Below are positions 1 to 12,240 of a DNA stretch of 64,000 nt, piece by piece (positions within the stretch are counted from its first letter, which is position 1; each line of letters starts with the position of its first letter). The position numbers and the translations under genes are program-made. Source of the stretch: Tricholoma matsutake (lineage: Eukaryota > Basidiomycota > Agaricomycetes > Agaricales > Tricholomataceae); the NCBI GenBank assembly GCA_026075535.2, contig AP026550.1, positions 8,618,001 through 8,682,000 on the forward strand. Reading direction: 5' to 3'. A model generated the notes under the pieces. It did not search any database. It was not told the origin of the DNA and worked only from the letters and a program-made list of their open reading frames with translations.

Positions 1-1665
1 TTCTTTAGGAACAATGAGTCATTTGTACTTTCCCAGTCTTCCAATCAATCTCAGGATTATGCTTGCATAACTATGGACATCCTATTATTAGATTGGTCTT
101 CCCAAGATTGCACACTTTGAATACAGCTTATTCCTGATGGCCCTGATACCTTGGTACCATAGTCACCTCCTCCTTAAAAGTTCCTCCACAATTTATCGTT
201 TGATCAATATTATACACTGTTATGGGTTGCAATAGCTTGTGCATGCTAATACCATTTCTGGTAATTAAGGACTGATTGATAAATAATCCTGTAGCACCAC
301 TATCGAGCAACACTTCCACATCAATTGCTGCATGCATGTCCACTGTCTTCAATCCTACAGTCAGAGTGATTTTGGGTTCTATTCACGCAAAGTGAATAAA
401 GAATTTAGAGGTTCTTGGAAATAGTGTTCACCAATTCTCTTCATCACATGATTGAATTTTGTCTTCCTCAACTTTAATTTCCTTTTCAAAATTTCCCTGA
501 GTTTCCTGATACTAGTACATTATAATGGTTCTGGGTCACCAATGGGGAAACCTTCACTGGGACTCTTCCACAAGATTCTGCTGCCTGCCTTTCTCCTGCT
601 TCACTTCCTGAATTGTAGGTTGCCTAATCTGTCTCTTCTGCTTGAAATATGTCCTAACTGCCCACAGTTAAAAGATTTGAGTGGGGCATGTCTCCCCACT
701 TGATCAACCTCCATAGTGTCTGGTGCTGCTGGCACCACAACATTAGGTGTCACTGCCATGGCCACTGGCTGTGCACTCAGAGCTTGCACTGCTGATTGTG
801 CCTGAGGCATCTTTCTTTTCTCAGACTTTCCCCCTGATGGCTTTCCAAATTTACTACTTCCATACATCAACTTTGATTTGGCCTGTTCCTGCCAATATTG
901 CTGATCAAGGTGCATCACCCAATCATACCACTTGTCCAACTTCTCTGGGATAGAAGGTAGTTGGTAGATAGACTTGAATAATGAGGGGTTCTATCCTGAC
1001 TTTCAAAATTCTCCTATATCCATCTGTGAAGCTTCTGCTTTGAACTGCAAAATAAACTCATCTGCCCTTAAGGAACCTTGGCACATGAATTTTAATTTGG
1101 CATTAGCTGTCGCCTTCAGATTAGAATCACCAAACTGAGCCTCCAATCTCTCCAAAAATTCCTTAAAAGTTGCAAATGGTTTGTTTCCCATGCCAATTTC
1201 ATTAATAGCCTCATTTCTTCAGAACTGTGCTTTTCCCCCTGGATGTATGAGAGAGCAAACATTGTCCTAGACTCAGCTGTACAAAACTCTGGCTTCCTCC
1301 CATGGGTGTACAATACTATAGAGCTGATGAACTATTTTGTATTTTCCATGGTACCATCAAAGACTTCTGGGGGCATGTACTTAGGTAAGCATGCTTTTCT
1401 ATCTTCAGACTCCTTCACCACCTGCAAATCATCCTGTGAAATCCACTCCACCATCTCCTCCATCTCATCATCTTTGTCTGCTGTTGTCTGTGGCTGCACT
1501 TCTGCTTGCCTGGGCTGGGATGCTGCAAACAGTGACACTAGTTGTGACACTTGTGTTGTATGCATGTCAATCTTCACCTCTAGCACTGGTGTGGGAATAG
1601 GATTAGGACTGGGATTAGAAGTTGATGGTTCAGAGATAATGGATAGATCTGTGATAAATCACTTC
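1..1665 (-). pseudogene. Ty3/Gypsy gag-protease fragment (A), runs off the window start
   Basis: Reading down the minus strand, short frames give in order a gag N-terminus (1586-1332), a gag core (1191-1003, with FATFKEFLERLEAQFG), a linker with a damaged zinc knuckle (around 660, CGQLGH) and a retroviral-type aspartyl protease (352-128, DSGATGLFI), followed by a segment like PEIDWKTGK before the window edge. That is the normal Ty3/Gypsy gag-to-pol order. The pieces lie in different frames with several stops, so the element is dead. Reverse transcriptase and integrase would lie left of the window. Family knowledge supports the assignment; no close relative could be named. Confidence 0.85.
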
Positions 1666-1994
1666 TTCAGCTAAGGTGGATCTTGGAGCTATGACTGAAT
1701 TCAGCTTGCAGCTAAAATAGTTGTCCAAATAAAGTAATGTAAATCATAATTAAACCAGATCCAATTGGTTGTCTGGTTGCAAGCTGTCCTAATTACAAGC
1801 ACTGTCTCTCGATCACTGGCAGTCACAATGTAAGGCAAGGCCTGGCATCAGCTTATGAAAGAAAAGGTAGATTACATATGCACAATTACTTCTGGCTCAT
1901 GCTGAAAGGATGAGTAATCTGATATGGCACAATGAAACAATGATGTATGCACAAGTAAGAGAAGGTGCACTTGTAAAGGGCAGTTGTGTTCTTC

Positions 1995-3222
1995 TGTTAG
2001 GGTGACACCCACTATCTGCTATAGTGTTGAAGGGTCCAGTCCATAGGACCGAAAAAAAGACTGAAATTGGACTGAATAGGACTGGAAAAGACTGGACCAG
2101 TGGTCTATTTATGGACTGGTCTTTTGCAGTTCAGTTAGCAGTCTTTCCATTTTGAAAAATGTTGTGAAACTAAAGAAAACTGGTTAGGACCAGTTTTATT
2201 GTGGGAACATATATTGGACCATGTTCCCACATGAAATCCAGCAAATTTGACCTCTGGTTCATAAAAAATGGTTAAGAATTGAGCAAGATATAACATAACC
2301 AAATCTATTTTTGTATGAGTATTTTGTTGTATCAGATTGATTTTCATTTCATCTTACTCATATGTTGATCATTTGCTTGATTCTATTAATGATCATAGGA
2401 CTAACATGCATAATAATACTCCCACCATTCGTCAATGCATGCTATGAATCACATAATTTATGGTTGTCACATTACATTTCTTGGTGTTCAGCATGAGTCA
2501 TTCAGTAGATGTATTTTTATATTGATCATAGCCAAGTCAAATCTTGATGAAATGTGTTAAAAGTTAGACTGAATGATGGGGAATTACAATGTCTATCCAT
2601 ATGTACAGTGGTTATAAGGTCTGGGTAATATTTGCTAAGATACATATGGGTCATATTAATGCAACAAATTTCACGACAAAACATTGGTCTGAACCAGTCT
2701 TAACCAGTCTTTTTCAGTCTTTTAACCAGAAAGGACCAGTACTAGGTGGTCCAGTTCAGTTCTAGCAGTATCTGGGTCGGTCCTGGACTGGTTTAGGTTG
2801 CAGTCTTTACATTTTTGGGTCAAAAAACCAAACTGGACTGGACCCTTAAACACTAATCTGCTAGCTAAGACCATGCAGGTTCTCTCTACAAGAAGGGAGC
2901 AGGGCTCACACATGTGATGGGGAAATTGATGGTTTTGATGTGATGGGTTATTAATAGATTAGCTGGTTGAGGAAGGCATTTTGCACCACAAGTGTAGGTG
3001 GAATATCTAAGAGAACACAACTGAGGTAGACATATGTTTAAGTTCATATACTATGTTACATATATTGTACTTTATTGCTACTGACACATGCATACATGCA
3101 TGTACATATTGATGCATGTGAAATAAAATTCTCATGCCTCACATATGTAGCATAATTCTGCATAATTCAACATGATAAAATAAAAATGAAATTTTATTAT
3201 GTAATGGGGCTGTTTCCTAACA
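1995..3222 (-). repeat. Possible LTR of Gypsy A, interrupted by a hAT MITE
   Basis: The segment starts TGTTAGGG and ends CCTAACA, a 7-bp inverted terminal match of the kind seen on LTRs, and it lies just upstream (in minus-strand sense) of gag fragment A. Without the 834-bp MITE and one 8-bp target copy it would be about 386 bp. The partner LTR is outside the window, so no LTR pair or target duplication can be checked. I see no convincing primer-binding site next to it. This call is inference. Confidence 0.35.
2022..2855. mobile_element. Non-autonomous hAT element, family 1 copy 1
   Basis: The 834-bp segment has terminal inverted repeats (TAGTGTTGAAGGGTCCAGTC at the left, matching TAGTGTTTAAGGGTCCAGTC at the right in reverse complement) and is flanked by a perfect 8-bp target duplication, ATCTGCTA at 2014-2021 and 2856-2863. 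An 8-bp duplication with TAGTG ends is the hAT signature. It has no long reading frame, so it needs a transposase from elsewhere. A full second copy lies at 24079-24916 and a damaged piece at 52726-52988. Copies differ mostly by C/T and G/A changes. Confidence 0.95.
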
Positions 3223-3255
3223 CCCATAAATGTTGTACCATTAATTAGAACTACT

Positions 3256-3984
3256 ATGAATACTCAATGTGTACTTCCAAATGATACAACTCTCAATGTA
3301 TCACACAATCAAGTCAAAGCCCTGCCAAACTTTGCAATGACTGATTATACTTCACAGAGAAAAACAAAACTATTTACTGCTCTGTCTAGAAGCACATCTG
3401 CAACTGGAACAGTAATATTGCAAGGTTTTGATGCAAAAAAAATCACTGGAGGTGCATCAGGTGCACTATGCCAAGAATTCAGAGAACTTGAATTGTTGGA
3501 TAATAGCACTGCATTGGACTACAATGGAAAATTGCATGCTACAGTAATTGGTAAGTGCCAAAATGACCTTATCACAGCCTTTTGTAAAATCAAAGGTGAA
3601 TATTATGTACCAAATGCTGTTCATAGAGCCATCTGATGGAATAGATCTGACATATTTCAGACTTCAGTTGTCTAGCAACCTAAATGTCACTTGTTGGAGG
3701 ATTGAAAACCAAAGCAATGTATACAAAAAGACCAAGAATATCATCTGCCACTATATCTCCATTTGCTGCCAAAGGCACAAAGCTGACTCTTCTATATATA
3801 CCAAGAAATGTAAAATCAGTTTAAATCAAAAACCCCCTGCTCCAAAGTGAAAAAAAAAACAGAACATAAGATGCTTTCTCAGCCACAAGGAACACAATGG
3901 CACAATAACAGTTGTGCTTTTGATGCAGCCATATCTATTTTGTATAATGTTTGGCAAAATAATGAGTCCATACAATCAGATCAA
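3256..3984 (+). pseudogene. PIF1-like helicase C-terminal fragment with NNSCA domain
   Basis: The frame at 3256-3636 contains TDYTSQ, a run like LFTALSRSTSATGTVILQGF and KITGGASGALCQEFRELELL, which I recognise from the C-terminal part of SF1/PIF1-like helicases expanded in Agaricomycetes (often with Helitron-like or other mobile DNA). A TGA follows VHRAI where the family usually has Arg. After further stops, 3898-3980 reads WHNNSCAFDAAISILYNVW, the NNSCAYDA segment that follows the helicase in that family. Walker A/B regions are absent, so this is a broken 3' fragment. It runs directly into a Gypsy gag at about 3985. Confidence 0.6.
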
Positions 3985-4476
3985 TTTGATGACACTTTCA
4001 ATGGAGCCAACCCCCAGAAACTTTGGGACTTTCTAGTCTTGTGCAATCTTCATTTCTGTGATTGTCCTCAGGTCTTTGCCTCTGATGAGAAGAAGATCCT
4101 GTTCATCCTTTCCTACATCAAAGGGCCAGCCCTCAGCTGGTTTGAACCTGGTCTCAATGACCCAACAGATTCTGCTCATTGAATGTGGGACAATGGGGTA
4201 TTCCTCAGTGAGCTGGAAGGTAATTTTGGCCCTCACAACTCAGTTGGGGACACAGAGAAGGCCCTTTCAGAACCCACAATGAAGAAAGGTGGTCAAATAG
4301 TCAAGTATAATGTTGACTTCTGGAAACTTGCATCCCAGGTTAACTGGAAGCTTCACAACTGGTATTTTTGCAGGCTTCCACTCCTCCTTCACATAGAAGT
4401 GTTGCAGGGTGGTTGACCCAAAACACTAGCATCCTTACATCTAAAAGCTCAGGATGCTGATAACATTTACTGGATG
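3985..4476 (+). pseudogene. Ty3/Gypsy gag fragment (B), 5' side of a LINE insertion
   Basis: From FNGANPQKLWDFLVLCNLHF through ILSYIKGPALSWFEPGL and NFGPHNSVGDTEKAL to KYNVDFWKLASQV the translation follows the capsid-like core of Ty3/Gypsy gag. A TGA after DPTDSAH and a frame change interrupt it. The fragment stops at 4476 at the LINE junction; the ten bases TTACTGGATG at 4467-4476 are repeated at 11344-11353 after the LINE poly(A). The Gypsy protease and RT resume there on the same strand. Gag proteins package the element RNA in virus-like particles. Confidence 0.8.
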
Positions 4477-4605
4477 GGATGCTCCTTGATCTGGTACTGC
4501 CGCCATCCCAAAAATTCTCATGGTCAATGACCACAGGAGACAAAGGGGAGGGACAAACAAGAACATAGCATAGCATAGAACCACTGCACCATAACATACC
4601 ATACT

Positions 4606-6481
4606 ATGAAGCAACCATCTTCCCCCTCCCAGCCCAAAACTAGACAAAAAAGCACTGCAGCAGTGGCCAGCAAAACACAAAAAGACCCAAAGAACCCGAG
4701 GGTATAAACACCGATGTGTGAACAAAGGAGCAAGCACTCGCATTCTTGCATGCTAGAGACTACCTAATACCAGGCAAGCCAGTTGACCTCCTGACGCTTT
4801 CAAACATACTGTTTCAGTTCAGTTATTCAGCAACAAAAATGCCAAAGCCACTAACTGATGGTATATGGGTGATAGCCTTCTTGATTGTGGATGCAATGGT
4901 GCAACACATAGCAGAGGAGGTAACAACAGTAGTCAAAACACACTTACAGGAACAACTAGAAAACTTCAACATGAATGTGGAAACCATGAGGGATGCAGTA
5001 GAACATGTAACAGGAGCAGCAAAAGAGATAACTGGCAAGATGAATGAATTCACAGATGAATTCCATGAAACATCTGAAAAACTAGTGCAAGCATCACAAG
5101 ATCTAGCAGAAAAAACCCAAGAAGCCACAGCGCAAGACCACACCACACAAGAAACACACAGCTATGTATGCCACAATCACACAACAACACATACCCATGG
5201 CACACCTAACCATAATCACAAGAGGAGAAACAGATTCTGATTCAAAAGGACATGAATGCCACCAACAACACTCTAGAAAACCTAACAGAGAAAGACCTGG
5301 TAGCGAAAGCAAACACGGCACTAGATCTAATGGGAATGGAGGCAGCAGACTGGCCCAAAGATACAAGATTTGTTGGGGCAAAGAAACTACAAAATGGAAA
5401 TGTACTATACCAACTAGACTCGCCAGAAGCAACAACATGGCTATGTCAACCAGAGGTAAAGAAAGCCTTTATGGAATGCTACAGAGGTGCATCAAAGATC
5501 CAAAACAAACTCTACTACACAGTAGCAGAATTTGTCCTGACTACCTTTGACATGGGGACTAGATATGCACACCTACAAGTGGAACAAGACAATGCACTGG
5601 AGACAGATGCCATGGCATACTCCAAGTACATCAAACCACAACACCTCCAGGCAAGCAACCAAAAGGTAGCACATGTCACAATCAGGTTCAATGCTCCGCA
5701 AATGGTGAACCGGGCCATTGAACATGGGTTATTCATTGAGGGAAAACAAGTAACAGTACACAAACTACTATCTGAACCAAAAAGATGCCTGAAATGCCAG
5801 AAATTCAGGCATTATGCTGCAGACCGCAAAGCAGAGAAAGACATATGTGCACAGTGCAGTGGTAAGCACAGAACCACACAGTGCATAGCTATGAATGCAG
5901 AGGAGATCCAATGTGCAAACTGCACAGACAACAAAAAAGGCCACAGTGTGGCAGACAGAAACTGCCCAACATATCTCAAAGAAAAAGGTAAGCTCCATGA
6001 GTGCATCACAGAGAATAAATACATGTTCTTCCCCACCAATGAACCTTGTATGTGGCAACTCCTAAACCAACCACAAAGCCACACAAATGACCAGGAACTC
6101 ACATGGCAGCAAGGAGCAGACTGGGTGACAACAGCTAGGAATGCACAAATAGACAAGGAATTCACAAACAACTGGAGGACAATACAGTGCAGAGGTAGAC
6201 AATCCACAGCAAATGAGCAAAATCAAGACAGGGAGCACTACAAACAATACCAAAACAAGGTAAGGCACAAAGTGCAAACACAAACAAGAGATAATGGATG
6301 GCCAACAAGACTAATACAAGCATCTATAGACAACTACTTTGGAACAGCAAGAACACAGGATAAAACATATGACTACAACCAGGCACAGTACAACATGCAG
6401 TGGAGCAACCAAGACCCAAATGATCAGAATATAGGACCAGTCCCACAAAGAGGTATTTCTCCCAACCTAAAATATGTCTAA
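4606..6481 (+). pseudogene. LINE ORF1 (nucleic-acid-binding, Cys-cluster protein)
   Basis: A start at 4606 opens a frame (MKQPSSPSQPKTRQKS) that is lost after about 40 codons. Coding continues in another frame from about 4770 (coiled-coil-like stretch HLQEQLENFNMNVETMRDAV) and in a third from 5252 to the stop at 6481. The last piece has three Cys groups: CLKCQKFRHYA (damaged), CAQCSGKHRTTQC and CANCTDNKKGH. These match the zinc-knuckle array of I/Tad-clade ORF1 proteins, which bind element RNA. The two frame changes and the stops make it non-functional. Confidence 0.75.
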
Positions 6482-9400
6482 CCACCATACAGGAAACAGA
6501 CAACACACGATACACATCCATCAACAAAACACAAACAAATCACTGATAAGCCAACTTGACCTACTCCAAAGCTTGAGAAAAAATGACTACAACATATGCC
6601 TAATTCAAGAGCTGTACATCAACTTCAGAGGCAAAACCAGGGCCAACTGCAACTGAATCATCATATACCCAAATATGCACCAACAATACCCAGATAACAC
6701 AAGATCGGTAACACTAGTCAATGCTAACCTATCTACAGACTCATGGAAACAAATCAACCTGTAACACCTGGACATTACTGCAATAGAACTGCAGGGACAA
6801 TATAGGATGTTATGAATTGTGAACATATACAACAATTGTGACAACAATAGCTCGCTAACACACCTATCTGCACACATGCAAGATCACCAATGCCAACAGT
6901 ACACTCATGGCCCTCTGAACACAATGTGGATGGGGGATTTCAACTGACACCACCCAATATGGGACAAAGCCTGAAATGTGCACCTCTTCACACAAGAAAA
7001 ACTCAACCTCACGCAGCCGCTACTGAACATTCTGGGCTGACACAAAATGAAAATGGTGTTACCAGCATTCATACCCACCCTCAAATTGCACAGCACGGGC
7101 AACTACACTCGAGTCGACAATGTATTCTGCATGGAAGGCATATTGAGCAACATCATAAAGTGCAACACCACAGACAAAACATGCCCACCCAAAATGGACC
7201 ACTTCCCAATCATTACAGAAATTGATATACAGGCACAAAAACCACAATGGGAACCAAGATGCAACTTCAGATGCACCAACTGGCCAGAACTAATAAAAAC
7301 CTTGAAAGGAAATCTAGCTGACATCCCTGCACCCACAGAAATACAGTTGATCAAAGAATTTGACTGCAAACTCAAGACCCTCAACAATGCAATAAAAAAT
7401 GCAATTGAAAAGAACATAAAACACACAAAACTGAGCCCTTATGCCAAAAGATGGTGGACCACAGAACTCACGGAAGCCAGGAAAAAGATGTGACAACTAG
7501 GAGCAGCCTCAAAATACTACTGACTCAACAAACAACACCCAATACATGAAGAGTACCACCAACAGCGAAACTGATATTTGGAGATGATATGCAAAGCAAA
7601 AGCGGAACACTGGGCAGAATGGCTCAAAGAGATAGATGAGTCAAGTATATGGGACACAAGCAAATTACTAATGTCTGTCAAGAACCGTTCCTTGCCCAAT
7701 CAGAACCTGCATCCATCTGACCCTTTTCCGCATGTTGAACCCAACATTTGTCTACTCCTCCCACTTTTGTTCCCAGCTGCCTTGCACTGCCCACACTGCT
7801 GTGTACCAGGCTGCCTTCCCAAGGCTGCTGTCTCTTTTGCAAATTCAACTATGGATTCCTGTGTGGCTCCCACAAGGTAATTTATTTATGCAGTCGAGAC
7901 ACTGCCACAGTCTTCATTTCCATTCCACCTTTATTCTGGACAACAGTATTTAAGCTTAGTTAGTTTCACCTTGTATTCCTCAGTTCATATATCAACATAG
8001 ACTTGACTTAAACCTGCCAATCTAAACCTCCTTCTACTCCTACCTCAGTTCTCTAAGAGTCTGAACTCCATTTGACTCGACCTCTAGTCTCCCTCTGAAG
8101 TTCTAATCTCATCTGAACTTAACCCAAGTCCCTCCGTACTCCTTCCCACATTTACCCACACTTGCCTGCTTCTACCTCCAAACCTTCATCTTGAAATTAG
8201 GACAACAGATGAGGTGAAGGGCACAGCTTCTTACAAGCTGAAGCCAAGTCCTTTTCCTTTTCCCCTCCACAGAATCTGCCATGACCCAACAACCTTCTGC
8301 TATTCTCACTTGCAGGGTCTGACCAGATTCTGACATGCCCTCTAGGATCAGTTCTTAACAATGTTGCCAGCAACAGATGCAGCAAAATCCAGAATCCCAA
8401 CACTACAGGTAAAGACCCACAAACAAAAAAGGTAATCTGAGAGGCCAATGACAATGTGAACAAAGGAAAACTATTCTATGACACTTTCTTCCCCCCACCA
8501 AACCCAATGCCAACTCCAGTACCAGAGAACCCCACATACCCACTGCCAAGATGGACATTCACTAATGTCACAGATGAACAAATACACTGAGTGATCAAGA
8601 AAATGAAATCATACAAGGCATCAAAAAAGGACACAGTACCAAACTCAGTACTCAGACATGGAAGAGAAGACTTAGTACCACACCTAGGGCCACTTTTCAG
8701 AGCCATGAACATACTGGAATACTACCTGCAAGAATGGGCACACACAGAAACACTAATTATGAAGATGCCCAGCAAACCAGATTACACATCACCATCAGCA
8801 TGGCACCCCATTGTACTTTCAGATGGAATGGCCCATCTACTCAATAGCTGCCAAACAGAGGAAATTGTCATGAGCTGCAAGATACACAATATCCTACCAG
8901 CAAACCACTTCAGAGCAAGACCAGGACACACAACCATGGACTCAATACACATGCTAACAAAAACTGTGAAGGATGCATGGCAAAAAGGGCAAGTCACCTT
9001 TGCTCTATTCCTGGACATTAAAGGTGCCTTCCCCAGCATAGACATCAACAGGCTAATCCACAGTATGAGAAAGAGAGGCATCCCAAAAGAATACACAGAA
9101 TGGATGAGACGACACCTAAAAAACTGAAGCACATCAATCTTTTTCAACAACTACCACATGGAATCCTTCACAGTAATCAATGGCCTAGATCAAGGGGACC
9201 CATTCTCGGGAATATGCTGCCTGCTATACAACACAGGCCTATTGAAAATATCCATCATCAGAGATGGTGAACACATCCTCCTCTATGTTGATGATGCGCT
9301 AATAATCATAACAGGGAAAAAGGAAACACATGACAAGATCCAAAACATCATGAACTGAGCAGGAGGAGTTCTTGAATGGGCCAAAAAACACAATTGTGAA

Positions 9401-11136
9401 TTTGGCATCAACAAATTCCAGCTACTCAACATTGCAAGAAAAATGGTACCACATGCCCTCAACCCCAGGAAGAGGATCCTGCTACCACAAAGAGTGTTAA
9501 CACTCAGCAACCACTGCATCCCATCAACAGACACAGCAAAATTCCTAGGAGTCATAGTCGACAAGAAACTAAACTGGAAAGCACAGGGGGCAGCAGCCCT
9601 AGCAAAGGGACAAAATTGGATCATTCAGTTCAGCAGGATAACATGAGCATCACATGGCACTACAGCAAGATATGTCCATAAACTGTACCTATCCATCACT
9701 GTACCATGGATGCTATATGCAGCAGACATTCCTCACACTGCAAAAAAAGGTAGGCAAAAAAGCAGGTGACAATAAACACAAACAAGCAATAGTGAACAAG
9801 CTAGCATCTATACAATGACAGGCCACAATCATGATCACAGGTGCAATCAAAACCACATCTACATCTTAGATATTATGGCAGGGCTACTACCCTTCTGCAT
9901 TCTGGTGGACAAACACTAGCACAGGGCAGTACTACAACTAGCAACCCTCCCAAAAAATCACCCCTACATAAACCAGTAAAAAATGCAGGGAACTGACTAG
10001 TCAAGCAACACCCTACACTGTTACATGACCTCATACACTCATTCAGCATCCAACTGCAAAAAATCAAAATGATCCAGGCAGTAAGACAGGACACAAAATG
10101 GAAACCCAACATCAAAGTACATGTAGCTGAAAACAAGGGAAATGCAATCAGGGAAGTACAGCTAGACACCTCAGACATGAAGGTATTCATGGATGGATCG
10201 GGCATGGAGGGAAAGATAGGTGCAGCTGCCATGCTATACTGACAAGGAAGCCTGAAGACCCAACTACAGTACAAAGTGGGACCACAAAAACAACACACAG
10301 TGTATGAAGGCAAGGGAATAGCAACAGTGCTAGGAGCAAAGCTGATAACCAAGGAATGGGGAATACAGTCAGCTACATTATGCATTGACAGCCAAGCAGC
10401 AATAAAAGCTACACAACTGACAAAACCAAACTCAGGGCACTACATCTTCAACATGCTACACCAAAGCCTAGAAGGAGTGAGGAAACAGCACCCAGGAATA
10501 AAGATTCTGATTAGATGGATGCCAGGACACAAAGGAGTAGAAGGGAATGAGAAGGTGGATGAAGAAGCAAAGAAGTCATTAACAGAAGGAAGCAGCAACC
10601 AAAGCGACCTACCAAAAATGCTCAAGAAGATGCTCCCACACAGCAAATCAGCAATGAAATGGGCATACCATGAGAAGCTCAAGATATGCACCCAAAAGAT
10701 ATGGGAATCATCTCCATGATACTCACTACTAAAGAAGACAGATCCCATGGCGGTATCGGATAAATACCTCAAACTCATTACAGACCTGCCAAGAAAACAT
10801 GCTAGCATCCTAATCCAGCTAAGAATGGGACATGCACTACTAGCTAAGCACCTACATCGCATCGGGAAAAACAGCTCACCAACATGCCCTGCATGCCAAC
10901 AGAATGATGAAACAGTTGAACACCTACTTCTATACTGCACAGCACACCAGCCCGCCAGACAAGTACTCCATAACAGCACAGGAGCAGTGGCAATCAACCT
11001 CAAAAAACTGTTCACAACACAGAAGACACTACAAGCACTCTTTAGCTTCATAGCAGCTACCAACCACTGTCACAACAATTTTGGTGACATACTGACACTG
11101 CCTGAAAGAGAGAGGAGGGAAAAGGAATGCAGATGA
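6474..11136 (+). pseudogene. LINE ORF2 (endonuclease, reverse transcriptase, RNase H)
   Basis: The ATG at 6474 overlaps the ORF1 stop (ATGTCTAA). Domains in order: APE-like endonuclease start (NDYNICLIQELYI, 6570-6650, then broken); linker; reverse transcriptase from about 8590, with FALFLDIKGAFPSID, GLDQGDPFS and LLYVDDALI (the YVDD active site at 9280-9300); RNase H from about 10170 (VFMDGSGMEGKIGAA, CIDSQAAIKA, WMPGHKGVEGNEKVDEEAK); then a Cys/His motif (CPACQQNDETVEHLLLYC, 10880-10940). Stops follow LKN, IMN, SRIT, AMLY and WESSP; in each case TGA stands where relatives have Arg. The catalytic residues themselves remain. Confidence 0.85.
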
Positions 11137-11343
11137 AGAGAGGATGATGAAGATACCTTATACATGGTCAAAGAACCACTTATTACTGCACCAACCAGTG
11201 CTACGAGAACTGCTTCATGGATACTCATGGCAGATGGGAAGAACACAACAATAGGAGAGAGACACAAGAGGATTACACTTGTACACACTTATTATCTCTG
11301 ACATATGGTATGCCACAATGGAGAATAAATGGGAAAAAAAAAA

Positions 11344-12240
11344 TTACTGGATGTCTTTTGTACTGGACAATTGATTCAGTACAGAAAACCATCTCTCCAA
11401 TCAGACTCCGACTATTTGATGGAACTTGTAACTCCACCATAACCCAAGTTGTGAAACTCCTGGTCACTTTTCCATCTGGTGAAGTGTTCAATCTGACAGT
11501 TTATGTAACCTCACTGGACTCTTCCTGTTCCACAGTTCTTGGCTGAAGCAATACCATCCATTGATTGACTGGCATTCAGGCCAAATAACTTTCTCCTCTG
11601 CAGTTCAAAGAGGTCCTGCCCCCTTGACATCCACCAACTCTTCTATTCTGATTGAGTCACCTCCACCTCCAAACCTTCCAGTGGAAACCCAAACAATTCC
11701 TGTTGTCTCTGAACCCTTGAAACTCATACCTCCTGAAATCTCTTTCATCAATGCTGCTGCTTATATGCATGCAAGCAAACATCCTGGGGCTGTTGCCATT
11801 CAGATGACATTCTCTCTGGAAGGTCTTGCAGCTGAATCTTCCACAACATCTGGAAACTCACTGGATCTTTCAGACATTCCTGAGGAGTATCACAAATTTG
11901 CAGATGTCTTCAACAAACAGAAAGCCAATACCCTTCCTCCACACCATTCCTATGGCCTTATGATAGATATGGAGAACAATGCTCCCCCACCTCAGGGTCA
12001 CATGTACTCCCTCTCTCCCTCTGAATTAGAGGCCCTGCAAGTATTTGTAGAGAATCTTTGTTCTGGCTTCATCCACCCCTCCAAATCTCCTCATGGCACT
12101 CCCATACTCTTTGTCAAGAAAAAGATGGAAGCCTCCAGTTATGTGTCAACTACTGGGGACTCAACTGCATCTCAAAGAAGGACCGCTACCCACTCCCACT
12201 AATCTTGGATCTCCTCAACTCTCTGGGAATGGTTTAGAGC
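11344..12240 (+). pseudogene. Ty3/Gypsy protease-RT fragment (B), 3' side of the LINE insertion
   Basis: On the same strand as the gag piece before the LINE, 11395-11545 gives SPIRLRLFDGTCNSTITQ and TVYVTSLDSSCSTVLG, the protease region of this Gypsy group. The frame at 11561-12202 runs to [32 protein letters not shown] and [15 protein letters not shown], the N-terminal part of reverse transcriptase. A one-base shift after FVKKK moves the rest ([23 protein letters not shown]) into another frame. After about 12240 only scattered stops are seen. The YxDD region, RNase H and integrase are missing. Confidence 0.8.

Larger units (their letters stand above)
4477..11343 (+). mobile_element. LINE (Tad/I-like, with RNase H), nested in Gypsy B
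   Basis: This 6.87-kb non-LTR retrotransposon holds an ORF1 with CCHC-type Cys clusters, then an ORF2 with APE-type endonuclease, reverse transcriptase, RNase H and a C-terminal Cys/His motif. It ends with AATAAA (11323-11328) and a run of ten A (11334-11343). The ten bases after the tail, TTACTGGATG, also occur at 4467-4476 just before its 5' end, a good target-site duplication. All frames are broken, mostly by TGA. The 5' end at 4477 follows from the duplication and could be a few bases off. Confidence 0.85.

Noticed and set aside
4441..6207. Minus-strand frames opposite the LINE ORF1, rich in Leu/Cys/Val
   Set aside because: They are antisense shadows of A/C-rich LINE coding sequence.
4477..11343. 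TGA read as tryptophan (mitochondrial code) in the LINE
   Set aside because: The replaced residues are Arg in related elements, which CGA-to-TGA explains, and the intact genes in the window use TGA or TAA as stops.
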